From CAYNHF01 sp964397045 (GTDB taxonomy: Bacteria; Actinomycetota; Acidimicrobiia; Spongiisociales; UBA5794): a stretch of 64,000 nt of DNA. This document shows, one piece after another, positions 41,683 to 51,913 of this stretch. The stretch spans positions 49,565 through 113,564 of the forward strand of contig CAYNHF010000053.1 in NCBI GenBank assembly GCA_964397045.1. Direction: 5' to 3'. Made by a program: the position numbers and the translations under genes. Below the pieces are notes generated by a model, which saw only the letters and a program-made list of their open reading frames with translations, was not told the origin of the DNA and ran no database searches. Each line of letters opens with the position of its first letter. Positions within the stretch are counted from its first letter, which is position 1.

Positions 41683-43689
41683 TTATTGGATGTCGCCCGG
41701 GGCGTCACCCGGTGTGATTTCGATGGCGGCTTCGTCCGGATCGATCGGGGCCCGGTTCGGGATGAAACCGGGGCGCTTGGTGCGTTCGATCGCTACCCCC
41801 TGGTCCTTGGCTTGCTGCTTGGCATTCTTGATCCGTTCACCACGCGCGACTTCGAGCTTGAGTAACGTCTCTGCGACCGCTTGCTTCTGATCATCGGTGA
41901 CCGCGGCGAGCTGATAGGCGGCATGAACGAAGTCCGCGGTGTCTGCCCGGTAGTCGTGGCCGAAGGACTTGAATTGACCGGGCACCACCACCATGGCATT
42001 CATCGCGTCGACCATGATTTGTACGAAGGTGATGATCGGCACCCAGTCCATGGTCTCGGCCACACCGCGGCCGCGTGCTGTGCCGGCCAGCCACGGCGGG
42101 CGCTTGACCGCCCAGCGGAAGGACATCTGAGCGATCGGGTCGTTGTCGTGGTCGACGATGACGGCCCGCAGTCTGTCCTGCTGCTCCTCTGTGAGTTCCT
42201 GGTATTGCCCGAAGTTGTCGAACGCTTCGACGGTGCCGGGCGGCACGAGGTCGCCAGAGCCCTGTCGCATCCCGGTCTTTGACCACTTGGCCAGGCCGAC
42301 GAGCCCGAACCACAGAGCCCGATCTATCCCGTAGTGATCGAAACCTTCGATGCCTTGATGCATCACCACGTCGGAGGACGACCAGGATCCGAGACTCTCC
42401 CCAAACACCAGCACCTTGGGTCGCTTGTCCTCCGGCATCCCGTCGAGGCGCTTCTTCACCCCCCACAGGAGGCCGCGGAACTGGGTAGCTCCAAGCTTGA
42501 CCTTCTGCACCTCCAGGAACGACGGGCCTCTGCCGTATTGGATGCACGCCGTGGCGATGTCGCCCCTGGCGTACAGCTCTGCGGCTTCGATCATGGTCTG
42601 GTCGACCCAGCCGGTACCGGTGGGAGAAACCAGCAAGAGATACGACCGATCGAAGGCACCGAGCCGTTCGAGCTCGTCGAGCATCATCTCCGACCGTCCC
42701 GATGGATACAGCGGGTCACTGTTGACACCGACGAAAGCACGGATCGGATGCGCAATGGCCGGTTCGCCGAGCGTTGATTCGATGAGGTCGGGGGTTACGA
42801 CGTCGGTGACGAAACGCCTTCCCTGCAGGCCGAGCTCGTCGAATGGGGAGGCGCTGTTCGGTCCGGCCGACACGTAGGGACTGTCTGGTGGAGTCGAGTA
42901 GGCCGGTTCTATTTCCTCGTTCTTCCGGGCGATGAAGGAGACGCCTGCGTAGTAAAGCGCCGTGCCCCCGGCCGCCCAGACCGCGGCATTGGCGGTTCTT
43001 CCGATCAGCGCGTGCGCACGATCCTCTCCGAAGAAGCGGACGAAACTGCCGCGCGAGGCCAAGAAGCCTCGGCCGATGCCGCGACCGACGGTGGCAGCCG
43101 CGAAGCCGATGCCGAGGGATGCCCCGAGCGTTGCCGGTTTGTCGTCGGCGGTCCAGCGCTGGATTATGCCCTCGCGGGTAGCCAGGAGGTCCTTCGAGTA
43201 GTACAACGCCGCGGCGAGGCCGGCGGTCCCCGTAATGATTGGCCGCAATCCAGACTTCGACGGCACTCGGTTACGCAATTCCATGCCGCCCTCGTAGACC
43301 GCTCCTCCGACGGCCCCGACAGCAGCGAGTCTGCCTGCGGTACGCAGTGATGCCTTGGCGGTGGACTCGTCTTCGGTCTCCGGGATCCGGCTTACGGCAA
43401 GTCCGGCTGCAGCGACAACGGCCCGAGCCCCGATGCGGAGCGCGAAAGGCGCCTCTCCCGGCACAAAGCGCCGGATCGTGGCGTCCACTCCTGACCCGAC
43501 GGCTTCGGCGGCGAGGATCGAGATGCCTGCCGCCATTCCCTGATGCATGGCGGCGCGCGGCATCAGCGAGGGCCCGAAGCTGGCAAAAAGCGCTCGAGTC
43601 TTCAAGGGCGCGGCCGGTCCGCTCAGGAGCGGGTTGAAGCGATCCGTGACGCGGCCCGCTACGTTGATCACGGCTTCTTTTCGAGCCAT
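41683..43689 (-). CDS. Membrane alpha/beta hydrolase (Abhydrolase_9 family)
   Basis: 668 residues from ATG 43689 behind GGAGG. N-terminal half (~1-250) has several hydrophobic segments; C-terminal hydrolase domain has the nucleophile elbow VFGESLGSWSS (Ser432) and a later HDNDPIAQM. WVDQTMIEAAELYARGDIATACIQYG is characteristic. Actinobacterial family of unknown substrate, sometimes near lipid genes. Ends in an acidic tail. Confidence 0.88.
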   Translation of the reverse strand: MARKEAVINVAGRVTDRFNPLLSGPAAPLKTRALFASFGPSLMPRAAMHQGMAAGISILAAEAVGSGVDATIRRFVPGEAPFALRIGARAVVAAAGLAVSRIPETEDESTAKASLRTAGRLAAVGAVGGAVYEGGMELRNRVPSKSGLRPIITGTAGLAAALYYSKDLLATREGIIQRWTADDKPATLGASLGIGFAAATVGRGIGRGFLASRGSFVRFFGEDRAHALIGRTANAAVWAAGGTALYYAGVSFIARKNEEIEPAYSTPPDSPYVSAGPNSASPFDELGLQGRRFVTDVVTPDLIESTLGEPAIAHPIRAFVGVNSDPLYPSGRSEMMLDELERLGAFDRSYLLLVSPTGTGWVDQTMIEAAELYARGDIATACIQYGRGPSFLEVQKVKLGATQFRGLLWGVKKRLDGMPEDKRPKVLVFGESLGSWSSSDVVMHQGIEGFDHYGIDRALWFGLVGLAKWSKTGMRQGSGDLVPPGTVEAFDNFGQYQELTEEQQDRLRAVIVDHDNDPIAQMSFRWAVKRPPWLAGTARGRGVAETMDWVPIITFVQIMVDAMNAMVVVPGQFKSFGHDYRADTADFVHAAYQLAAVTDDQKQAVAETLLKLEVARGERIKNAKQQAKDQGVAIERTKRPGFIPNRAPIDPDEAAIEITPGDAPGDIQ

Positions 43690-44207
43690 TCGAGCCTCCT
43701 TGGCTTGCTTCGGTAGCTGCTTTGGAAACTGGTGATAGGAGGGTACCGGGTCACGTCGGGGCCCTGGTCGTCGCCAGCTTCATCTCGTCCCGGCGGTCGA
43801 GATGGCGTGCCTCAGGGTCGGAGGCACGCTCATCGCTCGATCCGTTCGGCGATTGAGTTCAGTCGGATCGATGTCATTGTGCATAAGAGAATCCACAGCC
43901 GACGCTAGGCCGTTGAGATGAGTTCGGCTAGGCGGATTCGGCACGGTTCTCGCCTGGCGCCCATGCACCTGCTTCGCCTGGATGGTGTCCTCGCCCATGC
44001 GCTCCACCCCTCGCGAGCGTTTCAGGAGTTGCGGAACCTTGGATCACTACGAGGAGAAGAGAAGAAGAAGAAGGGGGGAAAGATCGGTGCCGCCATTGGC
44101 TAGCGGTGCCCGGCAGGTGGGCGTAGATTGAATCTAGGTTCCGACGCAGGAGACGCGCAGGTCCAAGGGGATGTGACGTGTCGACGGACAGGGTTTGGAG
44201 GACTGTG
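43690..44207. other. Divergent intergenic region of 518 bases
   Basis: It holds the ribosome sites of both outward genes (GGAGG at each end) and a purine-rich tract at about 44046-44083 (GAGGAGAAGAGAAGAAG...). A minus-strand frame at 43780-44007 (75 codons) has mixed codon use and no ribosome site, so I do not call it. No hairpin or clear promoter. Confidence 0.45.
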
Positions 44208-46571
44208 ATGGCTGATGAGCTCATGACCTATGGGCTGGACGAACCGTTCCCGGGCAAGCTAGGGAAGACAATCGATGACTCCACCGAAGCATGGCCGATG
44301 CCAATCCAGGCGCCGGACGGCGCCCCGAATGTGCTGTTCTATGTGCTCGACGACGTCGGCTTCGGGCAGTTGTCGCCCTACGGCGGCCTGGTTGAGGCGC
44401 CGAACCTACAGCGAGTGGCGGATGCCGGCGTTACATACACCAACTTTCACACCACCGGCCTGTGTTCACCAACTCGGACCTGCATCATCACCGGGCGCAA
44501 TCATCATTCGAACGCGATGGGATCGATCAGCGAATGGTCGACCGGATACCCGGGGTACGACGGCCGCATGTTGCCCCACCATGGCTTCATCTCCGAGATC
44601 CTCACCGAGGAGGGATACAACACCTTCGGCCTGGGCAAGTGGCACCTCAGCGTGTCGACCGAAGAGACCATGGCCGGCCCGTTCGACACATGGCCGATGC
44701 GGCGCGGTTTTGACCGCTACTACGGCTTCCTGCCGGGTGAAACTGACCAGTGGTACCCGGATCTGGTCTACGACAACCACTTCGTGAGTCCGCCGGCGGG
44801 TCCCGAGGACGGGTATCACCTGTCCAAGGACCTTGCAGACAAGGCGCTCGAGTTCATCGGTGATGCCCACATGATTTCGCCGGACAAGCCTTTCTTCATG
44901 TACTTTTGCCCGGGTGCCGGCCATGCTCCGCACCACATCTTCAAGGAGGAAGCGGACAAGTACAAAGGTAAGTTCGACATGGGGTGGGACCAATACCGCG
45001 AGGTTGTGTTCGCCAGCCAGAAGAAGCTGGGCATGTTCCCCGAGGACACCGTGATCTCACCGCGCGACCCGGACGTCCCTGAGTGGGATTCGCTGTCGGA
45101 CGACGAGAAGAAGCTGTACACCCGGATGATGGAGGTGTTTGCCGGCTTCGTCAGCTACACCGACGAGCAGTTCGGTCGGATCCTCGACTTCCTCGAGTCA
45201 CTCGGTGAACTCGATAACACGCTGATCCTGTTCATCTCCGACAACGGCGCCAGCCCCGAAGGCGGCGCGGTGGGAAGTCTCAACGAGTACGACTTCTTCA
45301 ACTTCAAGCCGGAGGACCTGGAGAACAACCTCAAGCACATCGACGAGTTGGGAACTCCGAACTCCTACAACCACTACGCCTGGGGCTGGGCGCACGCCGG
45401 AAACACCCCCTTCCGCCGCTGGAAGAAAGAGACGTTCCGCGGCGCCACGACCGATCCGTTCATCATCTCGTGGCCCGCCAAATTCACGGCCAAGGGTGAG
45501 ATGCGGCACCAGTACGGGCACGCCATCGACATGGTGCCGACGGTGCTCGATCTGCTCGGGATCGACCCACCCGATTCGATCAAGGGGGTCAAGCAGTCGC
45601 CACACGAAGGGGTCAGTCTCAAGTCGACGATCGACGATGCGCACGCCAAGCAGGAGCACACGGTGCAGTATTTCGAGATGTTCGGCTGCCGTTCCATCTA
45701 CAAGGACGGCTGGCGGGCCGAATGCGGCTGGCCCGGCCCCGACTACGCGACGGGGAAGCAGCGTGGACACGAGGTGGGCGACCCGATCCACGCCCGGGAC
45801 CTCGAGGATCTCGAGAAGACATGGCAGCTGTTCAATCTGAAGGATGATCCCGCCGAGAGCAACGACGTGGCCGCCGAGCACCCGGAGCGGCTCAGAGAGC
45901 TGATCGATCTGTGGTGGGAGGAGGCCGAGAAGTACAACGTGCTGCCGCTGCAAGGCACCATGGGACAACGGTTCGACTATCCACGCCCGATGCCGGGTGG
46001 AGCGACAGACAAGCACGTGCTCTTCCCGGGTGCGCCGGTTCCTTCCGTCGTGCAGCCGGCGGTGTACAACCGTTCGCACACGATCACTGCCGAGATCAGC
46101 GTCCCCAAGGGTGGCGCCGAGGGTGTGATCTATGCGTCAGGGGCCCACACCGGCGGCTACACCCTGTTCGTCAAGGACGGCAAGCTGCATTTCGCCTACA
46201 ACTACCTGGCCCGCAAGACGTTCCGGATAGATGCAGAGGAGAAGCTGCCGGAGGGTGACCTCACGATCCTCTATGAGTTCGAGGTCACGGGCAGGGCCGA
46301 ACCCCGCAAGGGCAACGGCGCACCTGGTACCGGAACGCTGTACGTCAACGGGAAGAAGGCGGGCTCGGTCGACATGGACGTCACCGTGCCGTTCCTCTTC
46401 AGCATCGAGGGCATCAGCGTCGGTCACGACTACGGAGACAGCGTGGACCACGCCAACTACAAGCCGACCTTCCCGTTCACCGGGACGGTCAAGCGAGTCA
46501 CCTTCGACCTCTCGGGCGACGCCATCAAGGATGCCGAAGCAGAGACCCGCAGGGCAATGTCGAAGCAGTAG
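44208..46571 (+). CDS. Type I sulfatase with C-terminal beta-sandwich
   Basis: 787 residues from ATG 44208 (GGAGG 7 bases upstream). Sulfatase domain: metal Asp pair in VLFYVLDDVGFG (48-49), formylglycine motif C86-S-P-T-R (TTGLCSPTRTCIITGRN), GLGKWHLS, HAPHH, FISDNGASPEG. The last ~170 residues form a LamG-like sandwich (YASGAHTGGYTLFVKDGKLHFAYNYL, GTLYVNGKKAGS). No signal peptide, so cytoplasmic as in many arylsulfatases of this class. Cys-type site fits the maturase gene at 49600-50949. Confidence 0.93.
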   Translation: MADELMTYGLDEPFPGKLGKTIDDSTEAWPMPIQAPDGAPNVLFYVLDDVGFGQLSPYGGLVEAPNLQRVADAGVTYTNFHTTGLCSPTRTCIITGRNHHSNAMGSISEWSTGYPGYDGRMLPHHGFISEILTEEGYNTFGLGKWHLSVSTEETMAGPFDTWPMRRGFDRYYGFLPGETDQWYPDLVYDNHFVSPPAGPEDGYHLSKDLADKALEFIGDAHMISPDKPFFMYFCPGAGHAPHHIFKEEADKYKGKFDMGWDQYREVVFASQKKLGMFPEDTVISPRDPDVPEWDSLSDDEKKLYTRMMEVFAGFVSYTDEQFGRILDFLESLGELDNTLILFISDNGASPEGGAVGSLNEYDFFNFKPEDLENNLKHIDELGTPNSYNHYAWGWAHAGNTPFRRWKKETFRGATTDPFIISWPAKFTAKGEMRHQYGHAIDMVPTVLDLLGIDPPDSIKGVKQSPHEGVSLKSTIDDAHAKQEHTVQYFEMFGCRSIYKDGWRAECGWPGPDYATGKQRGHEVGDPIHARDLEDLEKTWQLFNLKDDPAESNDVAAEHPERLRELIDLWWEEAEKYNVLPLQGTMGQRFDYPRPMPGGATDKHVLFPGAPVPSVVQPAVYNRSHTITAEISVPKGGAEGVIYASGAHTGGYTLFVKDGKLHFAYNYLARKTFRIDAEEKLPEGDLTILYEFEVTGRAEPRKGNGAPGTGTLYVNGKKAGSVDMDVTVPFLFSIEGISVGHDYGDSVDHANYKPTFPFTGTVKRVTFDLSGDAIKDAEAETRRAMSKQ

Positions 46572-46697
46572 AAGATCCGAAAGCGGAAGTCAGAACGCGA
46601 CCGAAGACGGGCCTGACTCGACGACGAGGGCAGGAGCCCCACGTGTCCCTCGGCTGACGCTGGTCGGCCATGGCGTTTGGAAGGGTTCGAGAGAGAG

Positions 46698-49050
46698 ATG
46701 GCCAAGGAATTCAAAGGCACGATCGAGACCGATGTTCGCAATTCCACCGAGGACTGGGGGGCGTACACGCAGGCAAGTCCTCCAAAGGGTGCACCGAACG
46801 TGGTGGTGCTCCTGTGGGATGACACGGGTATCGCGACATGGGACTTCTACGGCGGACGCGTGAAGATGCCGAACATGCAGCGGATTGCGGACCAGGGACT
46901 CCGGTACACCCAGTTCCATACAACGGCGCTGTGCTCACCAGCGCGAGCTTCTCTCATGACCGGACGGAATCCGCCTTCCGTGGGCATGAACACGATCTCG
47001 GAAGCCACGATGGGGTTCCCCGGCCTCAGCGGTCACATTCCTCACGAGGCTGCCATGATGTCCGAGGTTCTGCAGGAGCGGGAGTGGAGTACGTTCACGG
47101 CGGGCAAGTGGCACCTGACGCCGCCCGACGAGATGAACATGGCTGCCACCAAGGACCACTGGCCCAGCCAGCGTGGGTTCGACCGCAACTACAGTTTCCT
47201 CGGTGGAGAGACGAACCAGTGGTACCCGGATCTGGTACGCGACAACCAGTCGATCGATCAGCCGTATCCGCCCGAAGAGGGGTATCACCTGAGCAAGGAT
47301 TTGGTTGATCAGGCCATCTCCATGATCTCCGACTCCAAGCAGGTGACACCGGACAAACCGTTCTTCCTGTATCTGACGCCGGGCGCGGGTCACGCTCCTC
47401 ATCACGTACCGAAGGAGTGGGCCGACGAGTACCAGGGTGCCTTCGATGACGGGTATGAGGAGTACGCCGAAGAGACATTCGAGCGTATGAAGACGATGGG
47501 CATCATTCCGGAGTCCACCACTCTGGCACCAATGAACACGATGGTCGATGCCACCAATTCGGAAGGCACGCCGTGGCCGGAAACCGATCACGTGCTGCCT
47601 TGGGACACACTTGACGACGAGTCGAAGAAGTTCTTCAGACGCATGGCAGAGGTGTTTGCCGGCTTCGAGTCGTACACCGACCACGAGATCGGTCGCCTCC
47701 TCGACTTCATTGAAGACCTCGGTGAGTGGGACAACACGATCTTCATCGTCACTTCTGACAACGGCGCCTCCGGAGAAGGATCCCCGGTTGGATCGGTGAA
47801 CGAGAGCCTGTTCTTCAACGGTATCCCCGACACCATCGAAAACAACATGAAGTACTACGACGTGCTGGGCAGCATCGATACGTACAACCACTATCCCACC
47901 GGGTGGGCGCAGGCGTTCTGTGCCCCGTACAAGATGTACAAACGGTATGTGTGGAACGGTGGAATCTGTGATCCTCTCATCATCTCGTGGCCGGAGAAGA
48001 TCAAGGCAGGCGGTGGGCTTCGCCATCAGTACAGCCACGTATCGGACATCGCGCCGACCCTCTACGAGATGCTCGGCATCGAGTTCCCGGAAAACGGTGA
48101 AGAGCTATCCGCAGATGCCGCTCGAGGGACAGAGCCTGGCGTACACGTTCGATGACGCCGATGCCAAGACTGTGAAGAAGAACCAGTTCTACGGCCTGCT
48201 CGGCACCCGTGCCATCTACAAAGACGGATGGAAGGCAAACACCGTGCATCCGGCGACCGGCGGATGGGACGATTTCAACAACGACAGGTGGGAGCTCTAC
48301 CACGTCGATCTCGATCGAAGTGAGATGCACGATCTGGCCGACGAGCATCCGGACAAGCTCAAAGAGTTGATCAACCTCTGGTTCTACGAGGCCGCCCTCT
48401 ACCACGGCCTGCCGATCGACGATCGAGCACCGGCAGAGATGGTTGGTGGAACCGTACGCCCGTCGTTGGTGGATCACACCAGGACACGGTACGTGTACTA
48501 CCCCAATACGGCGATGATTCCCGAGGGTGACATGGCCCAGATCCGAGGCAGATCATTCAAGTTCCTCGTTGAGGTCAACTTCGGCGAGAAGCCCGATGGG
48601 GTGTTGTTCGCCAACGGGAACCGCTTCGGGGGCCACTCGCTGTACGTCAAGAAGGGCAAACTCAAGTACGTCAACAACTTCATCGGACTCGAAGAGCAGA
48701 TGCTCGTCGCCGACGGCGATCTCCCGAAGGGGGATTGCACCGTCGGTGTTTCGTTCGAGATGAGGAACGTGGACAAGAAGGCTATGCAGACGAACGGCAC
48801 TGCCACGGTCTACATCAACGGACAGCAGGTGGCGCAGAAGGCCATCAGGACCCAGCTCGGTGCCTTCTCGGTCGCCGGCGAAGGGTTCATGGTCGGCAGA
48901 TGCGCCGGCGCGCCGGTGACCCCGGACTACACCGGCTACCACCCATGGGCCTTCACCGGCGGCACGATCAAGAAGGTGATCGTCGACGTATCAGGCGAGG
49001 CCTATGTCGACCTCGAAATGGAGGCCATGGCAGCGTTCAAGCGGGACTAG
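46698..49050 (+). pseudogene. Second type I sulfatase, frameshifted
   Basis: From ATG 46698 the frame runs through a full catalytic domain (DD41-42 in VVVLLWDDTG; C79-S-P-A-R; GKWHLTPP; VTSDNGASGEG) but stops at 48155. The expected continuation (MPLEGQSLAYTFDDADA to the C-terminal sandwich, ending AAFKRD at 49050) is in the +1 frame. Removing one G of GG at 48096-48097 restores PENVKSYPQMPLEGQSLAYTF. Paralog of the preceding sulfatase, 126 bases away. Either a young pseudogene or a one-base sequence error; the otherwise clean codons favour recent or artefactual. Confidence 0.85.
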
Positions 49051-49139
49051 CCGTTCTCGGCGTGCGCGTGGAGACGGGCTTGTGCGACCAACGGGGCCAC
49101 GGAAGGTCCGCGGTATCGTGGACATGAGCCAGTGGGGTC

Positions 49140-49541
49140 GTGCAGGACAACAAGGAACAGAGGGCATTGGGCGCCGGAGAGACCGAGGGCAAGGGACGTC
49201 GGGTGAGTAGCGCCGGTGTCGAATCCACGTCTGCTGTTCCAGACGCCGTGGACATGGCGGCTCAGCTGGCCGTGACCTTCGCCTTGTGGGTCATGAGCAG
49301 GCACACGTTTCCCGAGACGCCGGTCAAGAGGAGATTCTTCACCTGCGCGATCTTCGGTGCGGCCGGTGCCGCGTTGGCAGCGCTTCGGGCGGGACAGCGT
49401 GGGTCCTCCCACCGCAGTTTCCAGCGTGAGGCAGGGGCACTGCTGCGGCAGGCCGCTGTCGGCGCCGCGGCCAGCGACGTCGGCAGCACTGCCTGGAAGC
49501 GCTTTGTGGCACCGCGGCTTCATGCCGTGGAAACGACCTGA
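49140..49541 (+). CDS. Small protein, possible membrane association
   Basis: 133 residues from GTG 49140; a GTG at 49203 would give a shorter form. Hydrophobic patches AAQLAVTFALWVMSR and FFTCAIFGAAGAALAALRAG, then a basic tail. No family recognised and no strong ribosome site. It lies between the second sulfatase and the converging maturase gene. Confidence 0.45.
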   Translation: MQDNKEQRALGAGETEGKGRRVSSAGVESTSAVPDAVDMAAQLAVTFALWVMSRHTFPETPVKRRFFTCAIFGAAGAALAALRAGQRGSSHRSFQREAGALLRQAAVGAAASDVGSTAWKRFVAPRLHAVETT

Positions 49542-49599
49542 GAGGACCTTGCCAACGCGAGCGGGGCAGTGGCCCGGCCGGAGTCAACCTGGGCGGGCA

Positions 49600-50949
49600 T
49601 CAGGGCGAAGGGCTTGCCCCGTGGCAGTGCTTGTACTTGCGGCCGGAGCCGCAGGGACACGGGTCGTTGCGTCCGGCGTTGCGGAACTGTTTGGCTTCTT
49701 CCGCCGCCAGAACGCTGGTGACTTCGGCTGGGGCCCGGTTCTGCTGAAGCAGGTCCGACATCACCCGCATCGGGTGGTCGACATGGTTGAAGAACGTCTT
49801 GTAGCCGGCACACAGGTAATTGAGCCCGTCTTCGCCGTCTGGCGTCTTTGTGAAGCGGTTCTTCGGGCAGCCCCCGTGGCAGGCGAACCGCACCTCGCAG
49901 CTCCGGCAGAACTCGGGCAGGGTGTCGCGCTTGGCTTTCCCGAACTCGATCTGCTGCTCTGAGCCGACCAGGTCGATCATTTGAGTTTGATTGATGTTGC
50001 CGAGTAGGTAGTCCGGCTCCACGTAGTGGTCGCACGAGTAGAGGTCGCCGTTGTGCTCGAGCGCCAGGGCCAAGCCGCACGTCTCGGAGAAGATGCACAG
50101 GCCGGGCGGCTCGCCGTGCCAGTTGGCCAGCGCCACGTCGAAGTGCTGGACGTAGACGTTGCCGACGTCGTTGCGGACCCACTCGTCGAAGATCGTGCTG
50201 AGAAACGTGCCGAACTTCTTCGGGTCCACGCTGCGGTCGGTCACGTGACTCCCGGCCTGGACATACAGCGGCCGCTGTTCCTTCCGTTCGGTGCTCCACC
50301 CCAGATTTGCCAGCGGCAGCAGCGTCGCAGTGGCGCGTTCGACGATCGGGATGAACTGGATGAATTGCACCCCCATGTCGTCACGGAAGAAGTGGTAGAT
50401 ATCCAGGGGGTAGTCCTGGTTGGAGGCGTGGATGGTGCAGAGAACATTGACGTCGACATCTTGGGCCTTCAGATACTCGTAGCCACGCATCACGCGGTTG
50501 AAGGATCCCTCGCCTCGTTTGTCCACCCGGTAGGCGTCATGGAGCGGTTCGGGACCATCGACCGATAGGCCCACGAGGAAGTTGTTCTCTTTGAAGAACG
50601 CGGCCCATTTCTCGTTGATGAGCACGCCATTGGTCTGGATCGTGTAGCTGATCTGCTGGCGAGGGTGACGGAGCTCCTCAACCAGCTCAACCGAGCGGCG
50701 GAAGAAGTCGAGACCCATCATCGTGGGCTCCCCACCCTGCCACGCCACCGAAACCTCCGGGGTGCGATGCGACTCGAGCAGTTGGCGGAGATACGTCTCC
50801 AACATCTCGTCGGCCATCCGGAAGCGATCACCGGGGTACAGCATCTCTTTGGAGAGGAAGAAGCAGTACTCACAGTCCAGGTTGCATATGGGCCCGGTCG
50901 GCTTGGCGAGCACGTGGTACGCAGCTGGCCCGCCCGACATGGTCAGCAT
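49600..50949 (-). CDS. Anaerobic-type sulfatase-maturating radical SAM enzyme with SEC-C tail
   Basis: 449 residues from ATG 50949 (GGAAGGGAA upstream). Radical SAM motif C22-N-L-D-C26-E-Y-C29, then SVAWQGGEPTMMG and TNGVLINEKW, and a SPASM-type Cys region near the end (LYSCDHYVEPD, CRSCEVRFACHGGCPKNRF). The last 22 residues are a SEC-C zinc motif NDPCPCGSGRKYKHCHG. It converts the sulfatase active-site Cys to formylglycine without oxygen. The two target-like sulfatases are adjacent. Confidence 0.93.
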   Translation of the reverse strand: MLTMSGGPAAYHVLAKPTGPICNLDCEYCFFLSKEMLYPGDRFRMADEMLETYLRQLLESHRTPEVSVAWQGGEPTMMGLDFFRRSVELVEELRHPRQQISYTIQTNGVLINEKWAAFFKENNFLVGLSVDGPEPLHDAYRVDKRGEGSFNRVMRGYEYLKAQDVDVNVLCTIHASNQDYPLDIYHFFRDDMGVQFIQFIPIVERATATLLPLANLGWSTERKEQRPLYVQAGSHVTDRSVDPKKFGTFLSTIFDEWVRNDVGNVYVQHFDVALANWHGEPPGLCIFSETCGLALALEHNGDLYSCDHYVEPDYLLGNINQTQMIDLVGSEQQIEFGKAKRDTLPEFCRSCEVRFACHGGCPKNRFTKTPDGEDGLNYLCAGYKTFFNHVDHPMRVMSDLLQQNRAPAEVTSVLAAEEAKQFRNAGRNDPCPCGSGRKYKHCHGASPSP

Positions 50950-51383
50950 GTGATTCCCTTCCGAGCCTGCGAGAGAATCTAGCTCCTCACGGTCGTCGTG
51001 GTTTCGGAGCACGGGACGGATATCGCGAGGCTGCAGTAGCCGACTGCCCTTCCCCGCGCCGCTACGCGCGAACCTGCGAATCCAGCTTCGCGGGAGGTGC
51101 CGGTCACGGTCATTCTGATTGGGTCTTCGGGGAGAGGTTGCCACGTGCGGCCCCGAGCGTGGAGGTTGGTCGTCTTCGAATGAGCATCCGAGTGCCGAAT
51201 CCGGATAGCCAGGGATTCCCGAACGGCGTAGTGTGGACTCTGCGTCAAGTAGCACGCAACAATGACAGGTCACGTGGAAGAGTCCTGCGATTGCTGGTCA
51301 AATGGCCCTAGCGCCAGACCGGGTGAAGACGTAGAAAAGGATGACCCCGTTACGGGTAGATGAAGAGCGACAAGGGAGGACGA
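50950..51383. promoter_or_regulatory. Divergent intergenic region of 434 bases
   Basis: Between the maturase and the small membrane protein. It contains dyad site E (51296-51311) and GGGAGGA ahead of 51384. Nothing else recognised; no credible reading frame. Confidence 0.4.
51296..51311 (+). promoter_or_regulatory. NarL/DosR-like dyad, site E
   Basis: GGTC-AAAT-GGCC followed by CTAG, 72 bases before ATG 51384. Same spacing to the start as sites A and D. Confidence 0.55.
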
Positions 51384-51782
51384 ATGGACCGGACGCAACC
51401 AAGTGGCTGGGCAATTGGCTGGACGACCTTTGCGGGCGTCATGATGGTCGTGGGGGGCGGCTGGTGGATCATCAGCGGGATAGTCGCGCTTGCGAACGAG
51501 AGCTTCTACGTAGTGGGTGAGGAGTGGATCTTCCAATTCGACGTCACCACCTGGGGATGGATCCATCTCATCCTGGGGATCGTGGTCTTGCTGGCCGGGT
51601 TCTACGTGTTCACGGCGGCAGTATGGGCGCGCACCGTTGGTGTCATCGTTGCCGTGCTGTGGGCGCTTGTGGCGTTCGCCTGGATGCCGTGGTACCCCAT
51701 CTGGGGCATCATCTTCGTCGCGATCTCGGTCGCCGTTATTTGGGCGTTGACTGCTCACGGGCGCGACATAGTCGAGGCATAG
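51384..51782 (+). CDS. Four-helix membrane protein (DUF7144-like)
   Basis: 132 residues from ATG 51384 behind AGGGAGGA. GWAIGWTTFAGVMMVVGGGWWIISGIVAL, then GWIHLILGIVVLLAGFYVFTAAVWARTVGVIVAVLWALVAFAWMPWYPIWGIIFVAI. The pattern matches a common small actinobacterial membrane family of unknown function. Probably controlled through dyad site E. Confidence 0.85.
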   Translation: MDRTQPSGWAIGWTTFAGVMMVVGGGWWIISGIVALANESFYVVGEEWIFQFDVTTWGWIHLILGIVVLLAGFYVFTAAVWARTVGVIVAVLWALVAFAWMPWYPIWGIIFVAISVAVIWALTAHGRDIVEA

Positions 51783-51913
51783 CCGGGCTCCCGTCCGGCC
51801 GGTTTGTCGGGGAGCAGCAGCCCTGGTGCCTCCCGGGTAAGCATCTTGGCTCGAAAGAGAGACATTCGCCGAGACGCACAAGGCCTTCTGGGCGAGCGTT
51901 GGCTGCTCGCCGA

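Noticed and set aside
40111..41865. 584-codon plus-strand frame opposite the YbhN-like and SpoIIAA-like genes
   Set aside because: Low-complexity Asp/His/Arg-rich shadow with no domain, spanning two genes with firm family matches.
43780..44007. 75-codon minus-strand frame in the intergenic region
   Set aside because: Mixed codon use, no ribosome site, no recognisable domain.
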